Translations under genes and position numbers: made by a program
Origin: Ustilago trichophora
Lineage: Eukaryota; Basidiomycota; Ustilaginomycetes; Ustilaginales; Ustilaginaceae
Direction of reading: 5' to 3'
Assembly: GCA_900323505.1 (NCBI GenBank)
Contig: OOIN01000017.1
Span: forward strand, 372,001 to 436,000
Length of the DNA: 64,000 nt
The notes under the pieces: model-generated
What the model was told of the DNA's origin: nothing
The model's database searches: none
Seen by the model: the letters and a program-made list of their open reading frames with translations, nothing else
In this document: in pieces, positions 43,229 through 53,018 of the stretch
Numbering within the stretch: position 1 is the first letter of the stretch
Layout of the letters: every line of letters starts with the position of its first letter

Positions 43229-43774
43229 ATGAGGATCTCAAGCATAGTTATCTACCTCGCCGCCATTGTCGGCGCTAGCAAAGTCGCTTCAGCGCCTCTG
43301 GCAACTCCTGGTTTACTCGAGGGTGCGGCTAAAGGGGAAGATGCCTTCAGAGCCGGGCTGGATCGTCTCCCCCATATCAACACCCAGCGGTATGGTGCCA
43401 CAGTTGATGACTATGATATTGAACGCTACAATCTCCTCCGCTCCTTGAGGAAGATGGATCAGGACCTCCACACGCCAGTGCGGAAGGGCCTTCGACGTAT
43501 CAAGACAGTACGGGAGCCTGGAGCCATTCACGATGAAGTTCCACGCCGGATGAGGCTGTCGGAGATCTCTAGCAGTATTTTCATGAAGCCTATCAGCCGA
43601 AGCAACTCACGCATCGACTCATCTCTGTATTCTGCAGAAAGCTCTCTTAGGTCCTCCGCCGCGAGCTCTCCAATGTACACCGCACGGAACTCGCCTGTTC
43701 ATCCCACCGAAGACTCTGTGATGTATTCTGCTCATTCTTCCCCTCGGTACATGTCCGATGGCGACATTCACTAA
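43229..43774 (+). CDS. Small secreted protein 2 of the array (candidate effector)
   Basis: 181 aa. The signal peptide ends V-A-S-A, followed by A-P-L-A-T-P and an Ala/Glu-rich leader (L-L-E-G-A-A-K-G) like genes 1 and 3. The first residues (M-R-I-S) match gene 3. The mature protein has no cysteine. The middle is Arg/Asp-rich, and R-R-x-R stretches could be processed. The last ~60 residues are Ser-rich with a loose repeat around Y-S-A-E-S-S, M-Y-T-A-R-N-S-P and M-Y-S-A-H-S-S-P. No known domain. Confidence 0.7.
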   Translation: MRISSIVIYLAAIVGASKVASAPLATPGLLEGAAKGEDAFRAGLDRLPHINTQRYGATVDDYDIERYNLLRSLRKMDQDLHTPVRKGLRRIKTVREPGAIHDEVPRRMRLSEISSSIFMKPISRSNSRIDSSLYSAESSLRSSAASSPMYTARNSPVHPTEDSVMYSAHSSPRYMSDGDIH

Positions 43775-44449
43775 ACGCAGGTTCCTATCCCTTTCAGTCC
43801 CACGACAGCTTATTGAGCGGCTAATGGATCTAATGGACAGACCTGTTCCTCATTTTGCTCATAGTTACAATAAAAAGATTTCTTCTCAATCATTGAAGGG
43901 CGCTCTGATAAAACAGTCTCACAAAGGACGCTTATAGCGTAGACTCTGTCACTGCAACACGACTTGAACAATTCCCACTTCTTCAGCTTCACAACTATGC
44001 ATGCGGTGTGGGATGTGATTCCTTGAGATTTCGGTGAGGTTTCCGGTCTTTGTGTCAAGACTTCGCCCGCCAACAGCTTCCGTGACGCCCACCGCTGATC
44101 TTTTGTAAGGTATCTAATGAGAGACCAACCGCAAAGCAACACGTCAGCTCAGAACAGCCAACAAAAACGAAGCTGCTCTACCACTCCATTGGAATACGCA
44201 TTCTGCTGTCTGAAATCACGCAGACGGTGCCGCAGACAATGTTTGTCAGCTTTCTTTGCCACGATACGGCCCACTTTCTTTTGTTACAAACATTGATCAC
44301 GTTGTGAGGGGCTGTACAGCCCTCTGCGTGTCATTTTCGTTACAAGAACCCCTTTCTCGCTGCTCTCATTGCAGGTCACAAGGCGACATTCCTTCCAGCT
44401 ACCCAATTCGTGAAGCCCGGGCACAGAGCAGCTGACAGCTGTGAGGTGT
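43775..44449. other. Intergenic between secreted genes 2 and 3
   Basis: No gene recognised; short open frames only. Confidence 0.45.
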
Positions 44450-44457
44450 TATATAAG
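44450..44457 (+). promoter_or_regulatory. TATA box of secreted gene 3
   Basis: TATATAAG, ~130 bases before the ATG at 44581. Confidence 0.6.
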
Positions 44458-44580
44458 GAAGTCAAAATACGGATCCCTCCGCCACATTCTTTCGTCTATC
44501 ACACAGTCCCATCCTCACTTCATCCACACTCTATCCTCCGCTTAAAAAACTCAAATCAACTACCCTCTTCTTCCCGAATC

Positions 44581-44925
44581 ATGAGAATTTCGTTTATTGT
44601 GGTCCTTGTCGCCATCTTTGGAGGTGCAGCTACTGTAAGCTCAGCTCCTCTCGCTTGGAAAGCCGCCGAGGAGGCTGCAAAGGACGTGGGCTCGAGGGCG
44701 GGTAGTTCTGCCTCTGTCGATGACCTTTCTGAAATCTTTGCCAGGCTTCGACCGATTACTGCCCCAAAGGCTACTAAGGAAGAACTTGAAGCCGATGCTG
44801 CGGCTTACCGCGCTCCTCGCCACGCTGATCGATCTCATAGCGCCTGGTCGGATTATCAGCAAGCTGGAAAGCGAACACGAGCTCCTGAAACTCCACGTTC
44901 GTCCGGGTCCCGGACTAAGCACTGA
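44581..44925 (+). CDS. Small secreted protein 3 of the array (candidate effector)
   Basis: 114 aa from the ATG at 44581; the frame is open further upstream but contains the TATA box, so the longer form is rejected. The signal peptide ends V-S-S-A, followed by A-P-L-A-W and the helix K-A-A-E-E-A-A-K-D-V, closely like genes 1 and 2. There is no cysteine. The body is Ala/Glu/Arg-rich and the tail is basic and Ser-rich (R-S-S-G-S-R-T-K-H). No known domain. Confidence 0.7.
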   Translation: MRISFIVVLVAIFGGAATVSSAPLAWKAAEEAAKDVGSRAGSSASVDDLSEIFARLRPITAPKATKEELEADAAAYRAPRHADRSHSAWSDYQQAGKRTRAPETPRSSGSRTKH

Positions 44926-45902
44926 TTCCTAGCTTTGCCATTCATCGATGGTAGCTCAAAATTGTGGACACATTGTCCCCTTTCATCGATTCAGTCAAGA
45001 GTTTACCCTCCTCGCCCGACATTTATGTTCCACCCGATCTGAATTTGTGACCCAAAATTGCCGTGCCACAACGCATCAGTTGTTACGTAGCTGCTTTCAA
45101 ATTTATGACGTTCAATCCAGTCATTTCATGCTCTGTGCTTGCTGCAACTTGCCAGACCTCAGCCAAATCAAAGCCCACATCTCTGCTCTGCGAGGAACGC
45201 AAACTGAACGATACTTACGCCTCGATCGACACACGACTGTGATTTGAAATGCGGCGCCTCTGCACGAAGCGAAAGTCTCTGAATGCATCGTTTGCTTCTT
45301 TCTCTTTCAAGATGCAACTCGGGTGCCTCTGACGCTGCTATTATCGCTGTCCATCTAAGATCCATTACAATATGCGAGAAGTCTGTGCGATGCATTTTGA
45401 TTATGAGGAACGGGACATTATGTATGCTAGACACAACGGAAACGCCACACCGGCGAATCTTTGTGGCAAAGGACGAAACGCTGTGGTGTCAAGTGCAACC
45501 ATCGAAATGCATTGCGCGGCCTTCTGTTTGACACTTCATCTCAATACCGATTCTGAAGCAGCTTTTGTACCTGTTGACATTGATGTACTGTAGGATTGTG
45601 ATTCTAGCCTTGATATACTTGGCTACTGCTTCGGTCGCTGCTCGGACGTATGAATCACGCACAACATGACGCCTCGATGCAGGTGTAGGGTGCGTATCGG
45701 ACAACCAGCCCACAACGCCGTCCACCCGAGCCGGCTTGTGGTCGATCTCGGAAAAGAAAGATTTCCGAGCATGTTTGAGAACGGGCAGGTTCGGTCTAAG
45801 ATGTGGACCTATCCATCGTCGTTGGGCGTTTCCGCAGCCGAGCTAGCTGCTTCCTCGCCTTCAGCCGAGTTGCACACGCTACCCGCGACAGCTCGAAGAA
45901 CA
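44926..45902. other. Intergenic between secreted genes 3 and 4
   Basis: About 1 kb without a recognisable gene. Confidence 0.5.
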
Positions 45903-45908
45903 TATAAG
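45903..45908 (+). promoter_or_regulatory. TATA box of secreted gene 4
   Basis: TATAAG within ACATATAAGC, ~95 bases before the ATG at 46001. Confidence 0.5.
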
Positions 45909-46000
45909 CAAGGACAATTCCGCCCGATGGATCATACGAGATTCTCACACCGATTTCTCTCTCCTCTGTTGCAACAAGCCTCAATTACGAGCTTCGAACC

Positions 46001-46324
46001 ATGAGATTACCCTCTTCCATCTTCTTAACCCTTCTCAGCGCCACCTCGGTGCTTTCACGCCCCATACCACCTCCCAATGAGCTCGAAGAAGCCATAGAAG
46101 GGCTCTTAGAGCTCCAAAGTGCTCGAGATTGGTCGGGCACGCAGGCCCCAGCTAGGCTCCAGGCCCCAGCTCGTGTTCAGGGAGCTGCAGTGCAGCAGCT
46201 CCATCAAGCACCAGATTATCGTCGAGATCCTTCTCCTCGCGGAAGCGGTTTGCCAGGAAATAGGAGAGCTCAGGCTCCAGACCCCCTCGATGTAATGTAC
46301 TATCAGTACCATGGGTCCAGTTAG
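46001..46324 (+). CDS. Small secreted protein 4 of the array (candidate effector)
   Basis: 107 aa. The signal peptide (1-19) ends V-L-S, followed by R-P-I-P-P-P and a Leu/Glu helix (N-E-L-E-E-A-I-E-G-L-L-E-L). There is no cysteine. A near-perfect direct repeat Q-A-P-A-R-L / Q-A-P-A-R-V lies in the middle, and the C-terminus is Tyr-rich (M-Y-Y-Q-Y-H). No known domain. Its leader helix is like that of gene 5. Confidence 0.7.
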   Translation: MRLPSSIFLTLLSATSVLSRPIPPPNELEEAIEGLLELQSARDWSGTQAPARLQAPARVQGAAVQQLHQAPDYRRDPSPRGSGLPGNRRAQAPDPLDVMYYQYHGSS

Positions 46325-47368
46325 ACATTCTGCCTAGCGTGCCAACTTTCCATAGCTGCGAGTGATGGTGTTGCTGCTCTCTTTCGGCTAGTTTGTGACA
46401 CATTTGCACTTCCCAGCTGAGCTAAGGAGACTACTCTCTATCCGGTCTATTCAGGTCAAGCAATAAAATACAACGCTGCGTTTCGATAAGATCCAAATTA
46501 TCACCCAATCCTATATATACACGGAGTTTAAGCCTTCTCTATCGTGCCTCTTCGAGTGTCGCTAGCCATTGTCTGCTCTTTTTTGCAATACGCTCCGCTT
46601 TTTCCGTGCCGACTAGTGCCGATATAGTCCCGGCATTGTCAAAAGGAACACAACCTACCTCACGTTCCAATCAAAGTAAATCTCGCTCGGCTGTGCTTGC
46701 CCCCTGCCTGACTGCGACGTTGCCCTGAATGCAACGATCGTGCAATTCAGTCAGTCAAAATCTGGCGCAGCTTTATATCGGCCCACACAACCCACAACAC
46801 CGATTGTGGCTACAACAATAGGAGAGGTGTCACGCTCGCGCATCTGTATGCGCAGGTAGACGGTGGAATAAGATGGTATTCCGGAGTCAAGGTGTGAAAG
46901 ACTAACAAACAGACTAAATAGCTACATGCGATGAGGGTGTGACTACTCGTGCGAGTGGATGTCGTACGAAAGAGTCACGCGGGCGTGACAAGAGGCTTGG
47001 AACATTGATCTTCGATTCTTGCTGCTCTTGTTGCGGATCTCGAGTGCCACCATGTGTGCGAGCAACGATTACAAGGGCAACTCTGAGTTGCTGAGTGCAG
47101 GGAACATGGCAATGGGACGAAATGAGACGGGGTGGCAGGGTTTTGGTTAATCTGCGAGCTTCAGCCGCTGGCGGGGACGATCTCATTGGCACTGCGAATG
47201 ATCATGACTCTGACGCGGTCTCTTCTGCTCGGTACTAGAGAAGTTGCTTGTGCTCAAGCTTTAAGAGGTAGCCATTGTGGCTGCAACATCCTCCGCTGCA
47301 CAAATCGATAGCAATTTCCGTCCTTTCACTGCACTTCAAAGCTCGCTCCTTTTACAGCTTACCCCAAT
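46325..47368. other. Intergenic between secreted genes 4 and 5, with an orphan promoter
   Basis: About 1 kb. It contains a strong TATATATACAC at 46512 with no matching downstream gene, and TTATATC near 46772. It may be the remains of a lost array member. Confidence 0.4.
46512..46522 (+). promoter_or_regulatory. Orphan TATA box
   Basis: TATATATACAC, identical to the TATA box of the methyltransferase gene at 13006, but no open frame with a signal peptide follows within the expected distance. Confidence 0.4.
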
Positions 47369-47737
47369 ATGAAGTTTCGCCAAACCTTGCTTTTCGTCAC
47401 CGCCATGGTTCTTTTCAGCGGTCCTTCTTTGGTGCAATCTACGCTGGCTCCCTTCGCCGAGCTGGAAGAAAAAGCAGCTCTCGGACTCGTCAATCTTCGC
47501 GGTTCAGGACTGAATGATTTGCGCAAAGCCGGACTCGAGTCGCCTGACACACTCGCACAAGAACTGAAGTCGCCCACCGCGCCCGCACAACGCTATGCTA
47601 CTCCTATTCGACAGTTTCGACGCATCCGTCGTCCGATTCCGTTGGAATCGATCCTAGCTGACGAGGAAGCACAGGCGAGGTGGAAAAGATTGCACGAGAC
47701 TGTTGATAGAAAGGATTCCACAGGTCAATCTTTGTAG
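47369..47737 (+). CDS. Small secreted protein 5 of the array (candidate effector)
   Basis: 122 aa. The signal peptide (1-~24) ends L-V-Q-S, followed by T-L-A-P-F-A-E-L-E-E-K-A-A-L, the same Leu/Ala/Glu leader type as the other members. There is no cysteine. The body is rich in Arg, Pro and Leu, with R-R-I-R-R-P in the middle. No known domain. It sits ~1.37 kb after gene 4, keeping the spacing of the array. Confidence 0.7.
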   Translation: MKFRQTLLFVTAMVLFSGPSLVQSTLAPFAELEEKAALGLVNLRGSGLNDLRKAGLESPDTLAQELKSPTAPAQRYATPIRQFRRIRRPIPLESILADEEAQARWKRLHETVDRKDSTGQSL

Positions 47738-48022
47738 TCTCCGGGAAGGGGTGTTGGTCGACATGCGTACAAGAAAGCGCTGCAGATGTGCAGTTGTATG
47801 ATTGGTCGATCTTACAACGTAAAGCACTGCCTTCTCTGTGCAGATGTCGTGCAGAACACTGTCCAATAGGATGATGACGTCGAACCTCAGTCTTTGCTTT
47901 TCATTCTCAGTTGTCTGTCAAAGGCACCCGAAGAAAAAACGAGAGTGAAAAAGAAAATTAAATATTCTTTGCAGAAAATCCTAACAAAAATTCATGCACC
48001 CTGGAAAATAACCAAAAAGAAA
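47738..48022. other. Intergenic between secreted gene 5 and the tRNA
   Basis: A/T-rich near the right end, including the poly-T (minus strand) that would end the tRNA transcript at ~48010-48020. No gene seen. Confidence 0.5.
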
Positions 48023-48119
48023 TGACCAGCCTGGGGCTCGAACCCAGAATCTCCTGATTAACTACAAACTTCAGAAGCTGGAATCGTAGTCAGACGCCTT
48101 ACCATTGGGCCAACCGGCC
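48023..48119 (-). tRNA. tRNA-Arg(ACG) with a ~25-base intron
   Basis: Read on the minus strand from 48119. Acceptor GGCCGGT pairs with GCTGGTC using three G-U pairs. The D-arm is GCCC...GGC. Anticodon stem TCTGA pairs with TCAGG, and the loop is C-T-[ACG]-A. The intron lies after base 37. The variable loop is AGATT and the T-arm is CTGGG-TTCGAGC-CCCAG. Discriminator A is at 48023, followed by a poly-T terminator. The anticodon ACG (read as ICG) is arginine. Confidence 0.9.
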
Positions 48120-48855
48120 AATTCATGTTTGTCTTTGTTTACATTGCATATATTAAACTACATGATTGAGGCCATACATCCATTTTCCGTTGCAATGTCG
48201 CTTTCGTCGTTTTAAGCGTTCATCTCGCCGATGCTGTCGTTCACTGCGCGCTTCAAGCACTTGTCATGGTCTTCAAGCCCTGTGTAGCATTCTCAATTGC
48301 TACCGCCGGGTCATAAGTTGACATTTCAGCCGGCGAGCTACCCTTTGAAGCCGGTAACACGCATACCCAGGGACAATTGACAAGTACAGGTTGCTAGCGC
48401 GGTTCCTGCAACAGTCGAACAGAACTCAGACGTTTTCTTGTACCTGTGTCACTTCTTCTTCAGGTATATCGACGTCGAGTAGGTTGAGCATGTCATAGTA
48501 GGAGCCTTGAGTGTTTGTCTTGGCAGCTTCATAAAGCCAAGTCTTTGGTGGCGGTGGTGCTTCTGGTAGCGGTGGTGACCGGGCGTCGGTTAGAAGGTGC
48601 GACTAGCAAGGTTACCTATCGATGGTGGATCGGTCGATTATCAATTCAATCACCATACGAGCTAAAGCACAAGCGAAGTAAAGTGCGAAATGAGACCGAA
48701 ACATGATCTCACCGTCAATGCGAAGGTCCAAGGACTGTGCATCAGGGTGGAAGGTGAGGTGTTGCGGTGGATAAAAGACCCCTCCTTCTTTCATTGTTCG
48801 CCTAGGTAAGCTCAATCGATTGCATTGACAGCCACGCAAAAGAAAACTTATACCA
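48120..48855. other. Intergenic between tRNA and secreted gene 6
   Basis: About 740 bases. An ATAAAAG near 48771 is ~85 bases upstream of gene 6. No other gene seen. Confidence 0.5.
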
Positions 48856-49659
48856 ATGCGAGCTATTTCCCTTATCCTGATCTTCATGCTCTTCCTGGAC
48901 TCGACCTGCAAAGCAGTACCGGCTGGCCCCATCCCCTCAAATCTGGCTGAGGACCTAGCCAGAAACACCCAACAAAGCCACTCAGTCTCTGCCATCAAGA
49001 CCTTCTTTCTCAAAATACGCGCCAAACTTCTTCGCTCCAAGACGACAGAAAGATGGATTCGAACTTTTGCCACCGCCACACCCTCCACCACGAGCGTTGC
49101 TGCCAAGGCGTTGAGAGTTCCTGATGAGGATGCTTTGGTGCGGTACAGGGATGTTAGCGGGAGGGCCTCTACGGATGCCGCTACGGCTGGTTCAGCCAAA
49201 GACGGGAACGGGGGAAAGACTCAGGTAGAGCTCTGGACGAAAGCTCGACAGATACAGACCAAATCTAGGAACAGCGTGGATCTCCCTTCCTCGCCTCGGA
49301 CTAACAGGCGATCCAGCTCAGCGGGACCGGGAGGAGGACAAAGACTCTCGACGACCACAGACAGGATGTCACTACGGAACGGCGTGTCGCCTCGAATTCA
49401 ACGTCTGCCAACCACACCTTCACCTAGATTGCAGCGCGGCAAAGAGCTCGAAGTCATGCCTCTGGCTCCAAGCCCAAGGGCCAGAAAGACGCTGGATGTT
49501 GTTGAAAGGAGGAAGTCGACGAGTATCGAACATACTTCGAGCATGGCCACGATGCGGTCATTTAACTCTGCCCTTGTTCGGGCTGATACGAAGCTTCCTC
49601 TCCAAATAGAGATGGAAAGGAATGTGAGCGATGAAGACATGCATCATCCAATTGGTTGA
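48856..49659 (+). CDS. Secreted protein 6 of the array (candidate effector, longest)
   Basis: 267 aa, ATG at 48856. The signal peptide (1-~20) contains the only cysteine. P-A-G-P-I-P-S-N-L-A-E-D-L-A-R follows, again the Pro/Leu/Glu leader of the array. The body is basic and Ser/Thr/Pro/Arg-rich, with several spaced S-P-R-x-x-R/K motifs (V-S-P-R-I-Q-R, P-S-P-R-L-Q-R, P-S-P-R-A-R-K) and probably disordered. No known domain. It ends convergently with the hapX-like gene. An A-run of ~18 lies 50 bases after the stop. Confidence 0.7.
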   Translation: MRAISLILIFMLFLDSTCKAVPAGPIPSNLAEDLARNTQQSHSVSAIKTFFLKIRAKLLRSKTTERWIRTFATATPSTTSVAAKALRVPDEDALVRYRDVSGRASTDAATAGSAKDGNGGKTQVELWTKARQIQTKSRNSVDLPSSPRTNRRSSSAGPGGGQRLSTTTDRMSLRNGVSPRIQRLPTTPSPRLQRGKELEVMPLAPSPRARKTLDVVERRKSTSIEHTSSMATMRSFNSALVRADTKLPLQIEMERNVSDEDMHHPIG

Positions 49660-49710
49660 AGGACATTCTCCCGTCATTGGTTGATGTGGCTGGTCGATTA
49701 GTGAATTGCA

Positions 49711-49728
49711 AAAAAAAAAAAAAAAAAA
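49711..49728. repeat. A homopolymer
   Basis: Run of ~18 A between the convergent secreted gene 6 and the hapX-like gene. Confidence 0.8.
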
Positions 49729-49780
49729 CATGCGTAGAACGAAGAAACTACAAAACCATCTCGAACGGTATTCACCTTGA

Positions 49781-52093
49781 TCAGGGCGAACGTCTCTCTC
49801 CAGGCCTCCATGGACAAGGGCAAGGCAGTTCGTCTTTTGCACCAATCCCCAATCCCACACTACCTCTTGGCTGTGCAGCCGTGCCAGCGTCCAATAGTGC
49901 CAAAGCCTCTTGCACCGCCTCTCTATCAATGACAATCCTCCTTCTCTTCTGTTCCCTCGCCTCGTCCTCGTCTTGATCCTCCAACTTGACTCTCGTCACT
50001 GCGTGAATAGATGTATCAGAGGCAGTGTGAAGCAGCACCGGTTTGGCTGTGGCGCGGTCATTGCTGGTCACGAGAGAGGTGGATGTGGTCGTTCGCGCGG
50101 GTTCAATTTCTACACTTGCCTCTCGAGGTCGTTTGGCGGTGGATGCGTGTGGCAGAAGAGGTGAGTGAACGTTGCCACTTCGCTTGCTGACTACTTCGGC
50201 CAGTAGATCGAGACCACCTTGCCATTGAGAGAATCGAGGATGCGAGCGGATCTGACGCCAGGCCGAGGGGATGGTTTCGCCTTGAGAAGAAGAGGCGTAC
50301 GAGGAAGAGGACGGCAGCTGGCCCGTGGTTCCTGATCGGAGCATGCCCGGCCGAGTCAGGGAGAGGCTCGATGCTGTGGGGGTCATGGGAGATGATGGTG
50401 TAGTAGTGGCGGTAGTAACAGCTTCGCAGAACGCAGCTAAGCCGGGATCAGTAGAACAAGCGCCACACGTACTTGGGTCACCTGTACAGACAGGCTCTGC
50501 CGGTACAGGCGCGGACGCCTCGGTGATGGTCCATAGCTTCTTGCCGCCCTTGCTCTTTGAAGATTTGAGCGAAAGTGGCACCGATGTAGCCGAAGCACTT
50601 ACTGTGGGTAGAGGCGGGGAGGGAGAGTCGGGCTGAGTGACAGTGTACCATAGCTTAGTGGTGTTGCGCCTACGCTGGTCAAGAGCGACATCATTAGCAT
50701 GGGTCAGCGAGCCGATGCTCATCCTCCTCGAAGTTTCTGAAGCGCTCGAAGCGGTGGTGGTACGCTTGGGAAGCGGCAGTGCGGGAGGTACGTCGCTGGC
50801 GATGGCAATGTGCGAAGGCTGCGACTGAGTCGAGGAGAGATCGAGAAAGTCATCCGCGCATACGCATGGGGAGGCTTCGGTACAAAACCCGCAACCGCCT
50901 TCCACCGAAAGATGGCCACCGTGGGGCAGCAGCGACGGAGAGACAAGCGAGGTCGATTCGGCCGCGCTGGCAGAATTTGTCAGAGTGGTGGAAGGGGCGG
51001 TGGGCGAAGGTGGTTTGGGCGTCTCGAAGGACCACAGAGGTGGTTTGGCGCCTTTGCGTGGAGCAGAGGCAAGTGGTTGTGCTGGCTGGAATTCCGGCTC
51101 GGAAGGGGATGCATTGACGTCGACGGCGGGCGCCGATGGAGACAAATCATCCACCGGAGCGACAGATGAACCCGAAGATGAGTTGGACGGCCTGCGTCGC
51201 AGTGGCACCGACGCTGCGACTTGTTCTTGCGTCGTTGGTGACGAGCCTTGAGGCTCCGCTTTTGGCGGCACAGCATCAGCAAACCGGACTCCACCAGCAC
51301 TCCTCTCCTTGTCCTTTCCACTCTTCCCACCTGGCGCAACCAGTACACCTCTTTTGGGCGCCGTCGCCACTCTTTCGTGCGCTGGAGCTTTGCATCCCGG
51401 TCCAGACTTGACACTTGGTGTGATACCTGGTAGCCTTCCACCGTTGGCTTTGGCGTGGATCAAGAACTTTTCGATCTGGGCAAACTTTTCCTTCCAGACC
51501 CCAACCTCCTTTCGCAAAGCCTCGTTTTCGGCGCGCAGCTTCTGAGCCACCTTTTGGATTTCGACACTGCGATCGATTTCGGCCGCCTCGTAGGCGGCGA
51601 CTTTGGCCTCAAGATCAGCGAGGTAGGACTGCTTGCGCTCGCGAAAGGCACGCTGGGATGCGCGGTTCTGGGCTTTGCGCTTGGTGAGCGGTTCCGTCTC
51701 GGATGGTTTACGTCCGGGTTTAGCGCGCGCAGGAAGAACCCATTCCTTGGAGGGCTGGACGAGGGGACCTCCGTTTGCGTCCTTTTTGGCGAGAGAAGCG
51801 GCCGATGTGGATGAAATGGAAGATGCTGGACTGGCGGAGTGAGTGGGTGCGAGAGAAGATGGTCTGGGCTTGGGCGGAGATTGCACCGTGGATGAGGAAG
51901 GCGCCGGAGCAAGTACAGATGAAGGTGCCGGTGCTAGACGGGAAGACTGTGACTTGGATGGAGCGGGTTTGAGATGCGTAGAAGACGATGAGGATGATGG
52001 CAGGGACCGCTGTGCCAAATTGCGTTGTCCTGCGAGAGAAGAGGAGGAAGGCCCTGCGGAAGGGAGTATGGAAGCCATGGCTGGCGACGACAT
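49781..52093 (-). CDS. hapX: HapX-like bZIP transcription factor (iron homeostasis)
   Basis: 770 aa from the first ATG at 52093; the frame upstream begins only at a GTG. Residues ~117-131 carry E-W-V-L-P-A-R-A-K-P-G-R-K-P-S, the Hap4-like motif that binds the CCAAT-binding complex. The bZIP basic region follows directly (K-R-K-A-Q-N-R-A-S-Q-R-A-F-R-E-R-K, ~138-154), then a leucine zipper to ~200. Two cysteine clusters match HapX iron-sensing regions: C-G-F-C...P-C-V-C (~401-412) and C-T-G-D-P-S-T-C-G-A-C...F-C (~536-556). Together these identify HapX rather than a plain Yap factor. HapX represses iron-consuming and activates iron-acquisition genes under starvation. TGATAA sites lie upstream. 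Confidence 0.88.
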   Translation of the reverse strand: MSSPAMASILPSAGPSSSSLAGQRNLAQRSLPSSSSSSTHLKPAPSKSQSSRLAPAPSSVLAPAPSSSTVQSPPKPRPSSLAPTHSASPASSISSTSAASLAKKDANGGPLVQPSKEWVLPARAKPGRKPSETEPLTKRKAQNRASQRAFRERKQSYLADLEAKVAAYEAAEIDRSVEIQKVAQKLRAENEALRKEVGVWKEKFAQIEKFLIHAKANGGRLPGITPSVKSGPGCKAPAHERVATAPKRGVLVAPGGKSGKDKERSAGGVRFADAVPPKAEPQGSSPTTQEQVAASVPLRRRPSNSSSGSSVAPVDDLSPSAPAVDVNASPSEPEFQPAQPLASAPRKGAKPPLWSFETPKPPSPTAPSTTLTNSASAAESTSLVSPSLLPHGGHLSVEGGCGFCTEASPCVCADDFLDLSSTQSQPSHIAIASDVPPALPLPKRTTTASSASETSRRMSIGSLTHANDVALDQRRRNTTKLWYTVTQPDSPSPPLPTVSASATSVPLSLKSSKSKGGKKLWTITEASAPVPAEPVCTGDPSTCGACSTDPGLAAFCEAVTTATTTPSSPMTPTASSLSLTRPGMLRSGTTGQLPSSSSYASSSQGETIPSAWRQIRSHPRFSQWQGGLDLLAEVVSKRSGNVHSPLLPHASTAKRPREASVEIEPARTTTSTSLVTSNDRATAKPVLLHTASDTSIHAVTRVKLEDQDEDEAREQKRRRIVIDREAVQEALALLDAGTAAQPRGSVGLGIGAKDELPCPCPWRPGERRSP

Positions 52094-52507
52094 GGTAGTG
52101 GAATTATCTTGATGATTGCTTATGCTCAGGATATCGAAAGGTAGAGCATCAGAAGATGGATTGCAGAGTATGATGAGGCCTCTGATCACCGATTCAAGCT
52201 CAAGCCTGCCGCTGACGGCACTATGTCCCCTATGATTACGCGAGGAAAGCCTGCGAAAGAAGTGTGGTTGAAGCTGCAAGCAAGATTTGATGATGTCCCG
52301 GCTGTATGCAGTGCTGATTGCTGTAAGTGTGAAGTTGTCGTATGTGATCGCCGACGGTAGTATTTGGTATGATGGTGAGGAGAGATTGGAAGAGACGATC
52401 GGAGCGAAAAGGAGAGGAGGCGACTGAGCCCTTTCGCCTGCATGGAATCGGTCAAGCGAGGACACTGATCCAGTGCCGCCTTTTTCGTGTTCGGTTGAGA
52501 TTTTTCG

Positions 52508-52513
52508 TTATCA
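52508..52513 (-). promoter_or_regulatory. GATA site (TGATAA) upstream of the hapX-like gene
   Basis: TGATAA on the minus strand, ~415 bases before the ATG; it fits the (G/T)GATAA consensus of Urbs1/SreA iron regulators. A single hexamer is weak evidence. Confidence 0.35.
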
Positions 52514-53018
52514 GATTAGACTTGGAGTTTTGCATTCGCTGTGGAACTCTCTGTTTTTGTGCAATACTCTTGCCTTTCATTCGACAAGCAAAAGACTAGC
52601 CTTGCAAGCGAGTCAGGCTATTCTATGCAAGCTCAGCCACTCGCTCTTCGGATTCGATTTATCTGATTGGCCCTGACGCAGGAATGGCTTGTCACCCTCA
52701 ATTCTACGCTGCCCCCCACTTTGCATTCTTTTCTTTCCCGCGTTGCTGTCCTCGCTGCGTGCCAAGCCAAGCCAAGCCATGTCGTCTCCTCCCTCTTCAG
52801 CCGTCTGTTAGTTGTACAATAGTCAAGTTTCCTCTAGTGCCTCACCGGGCAGCTTTTCGCAGTCTCGCTTTAGCGGGGAGAGACCACTCGCCAAAAGCAG
52901 AAGTCAAAGTCGTGTGCCGCAGTTCGTGCTCCGCAGAAAAGCACGAATGACTCACACGCACCACTTCTCAGCCCATAATGAGATGAAAGGGCCGTTGGAA
53001 TGCGCGATCAAGCTAATC

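Noticed and set aside
44410..44580. N-terminal extension of secreted gene 3
   Set aside because: The extension begins upstream of the TATA box at 44450 and would bury the signal peptide; ATG 44581 is used.
45666..46004. 112-codon frame just upstream of secreted gene 4
   Set aside because: It contains that gene's TATA box and leader and has no signal peptide or domain.
49781..51500. Several + strand frames inside the hapX-like gene
   Set aside because: Low-complexity shadows of Ser/Pro/Ala-rich coding sequence.
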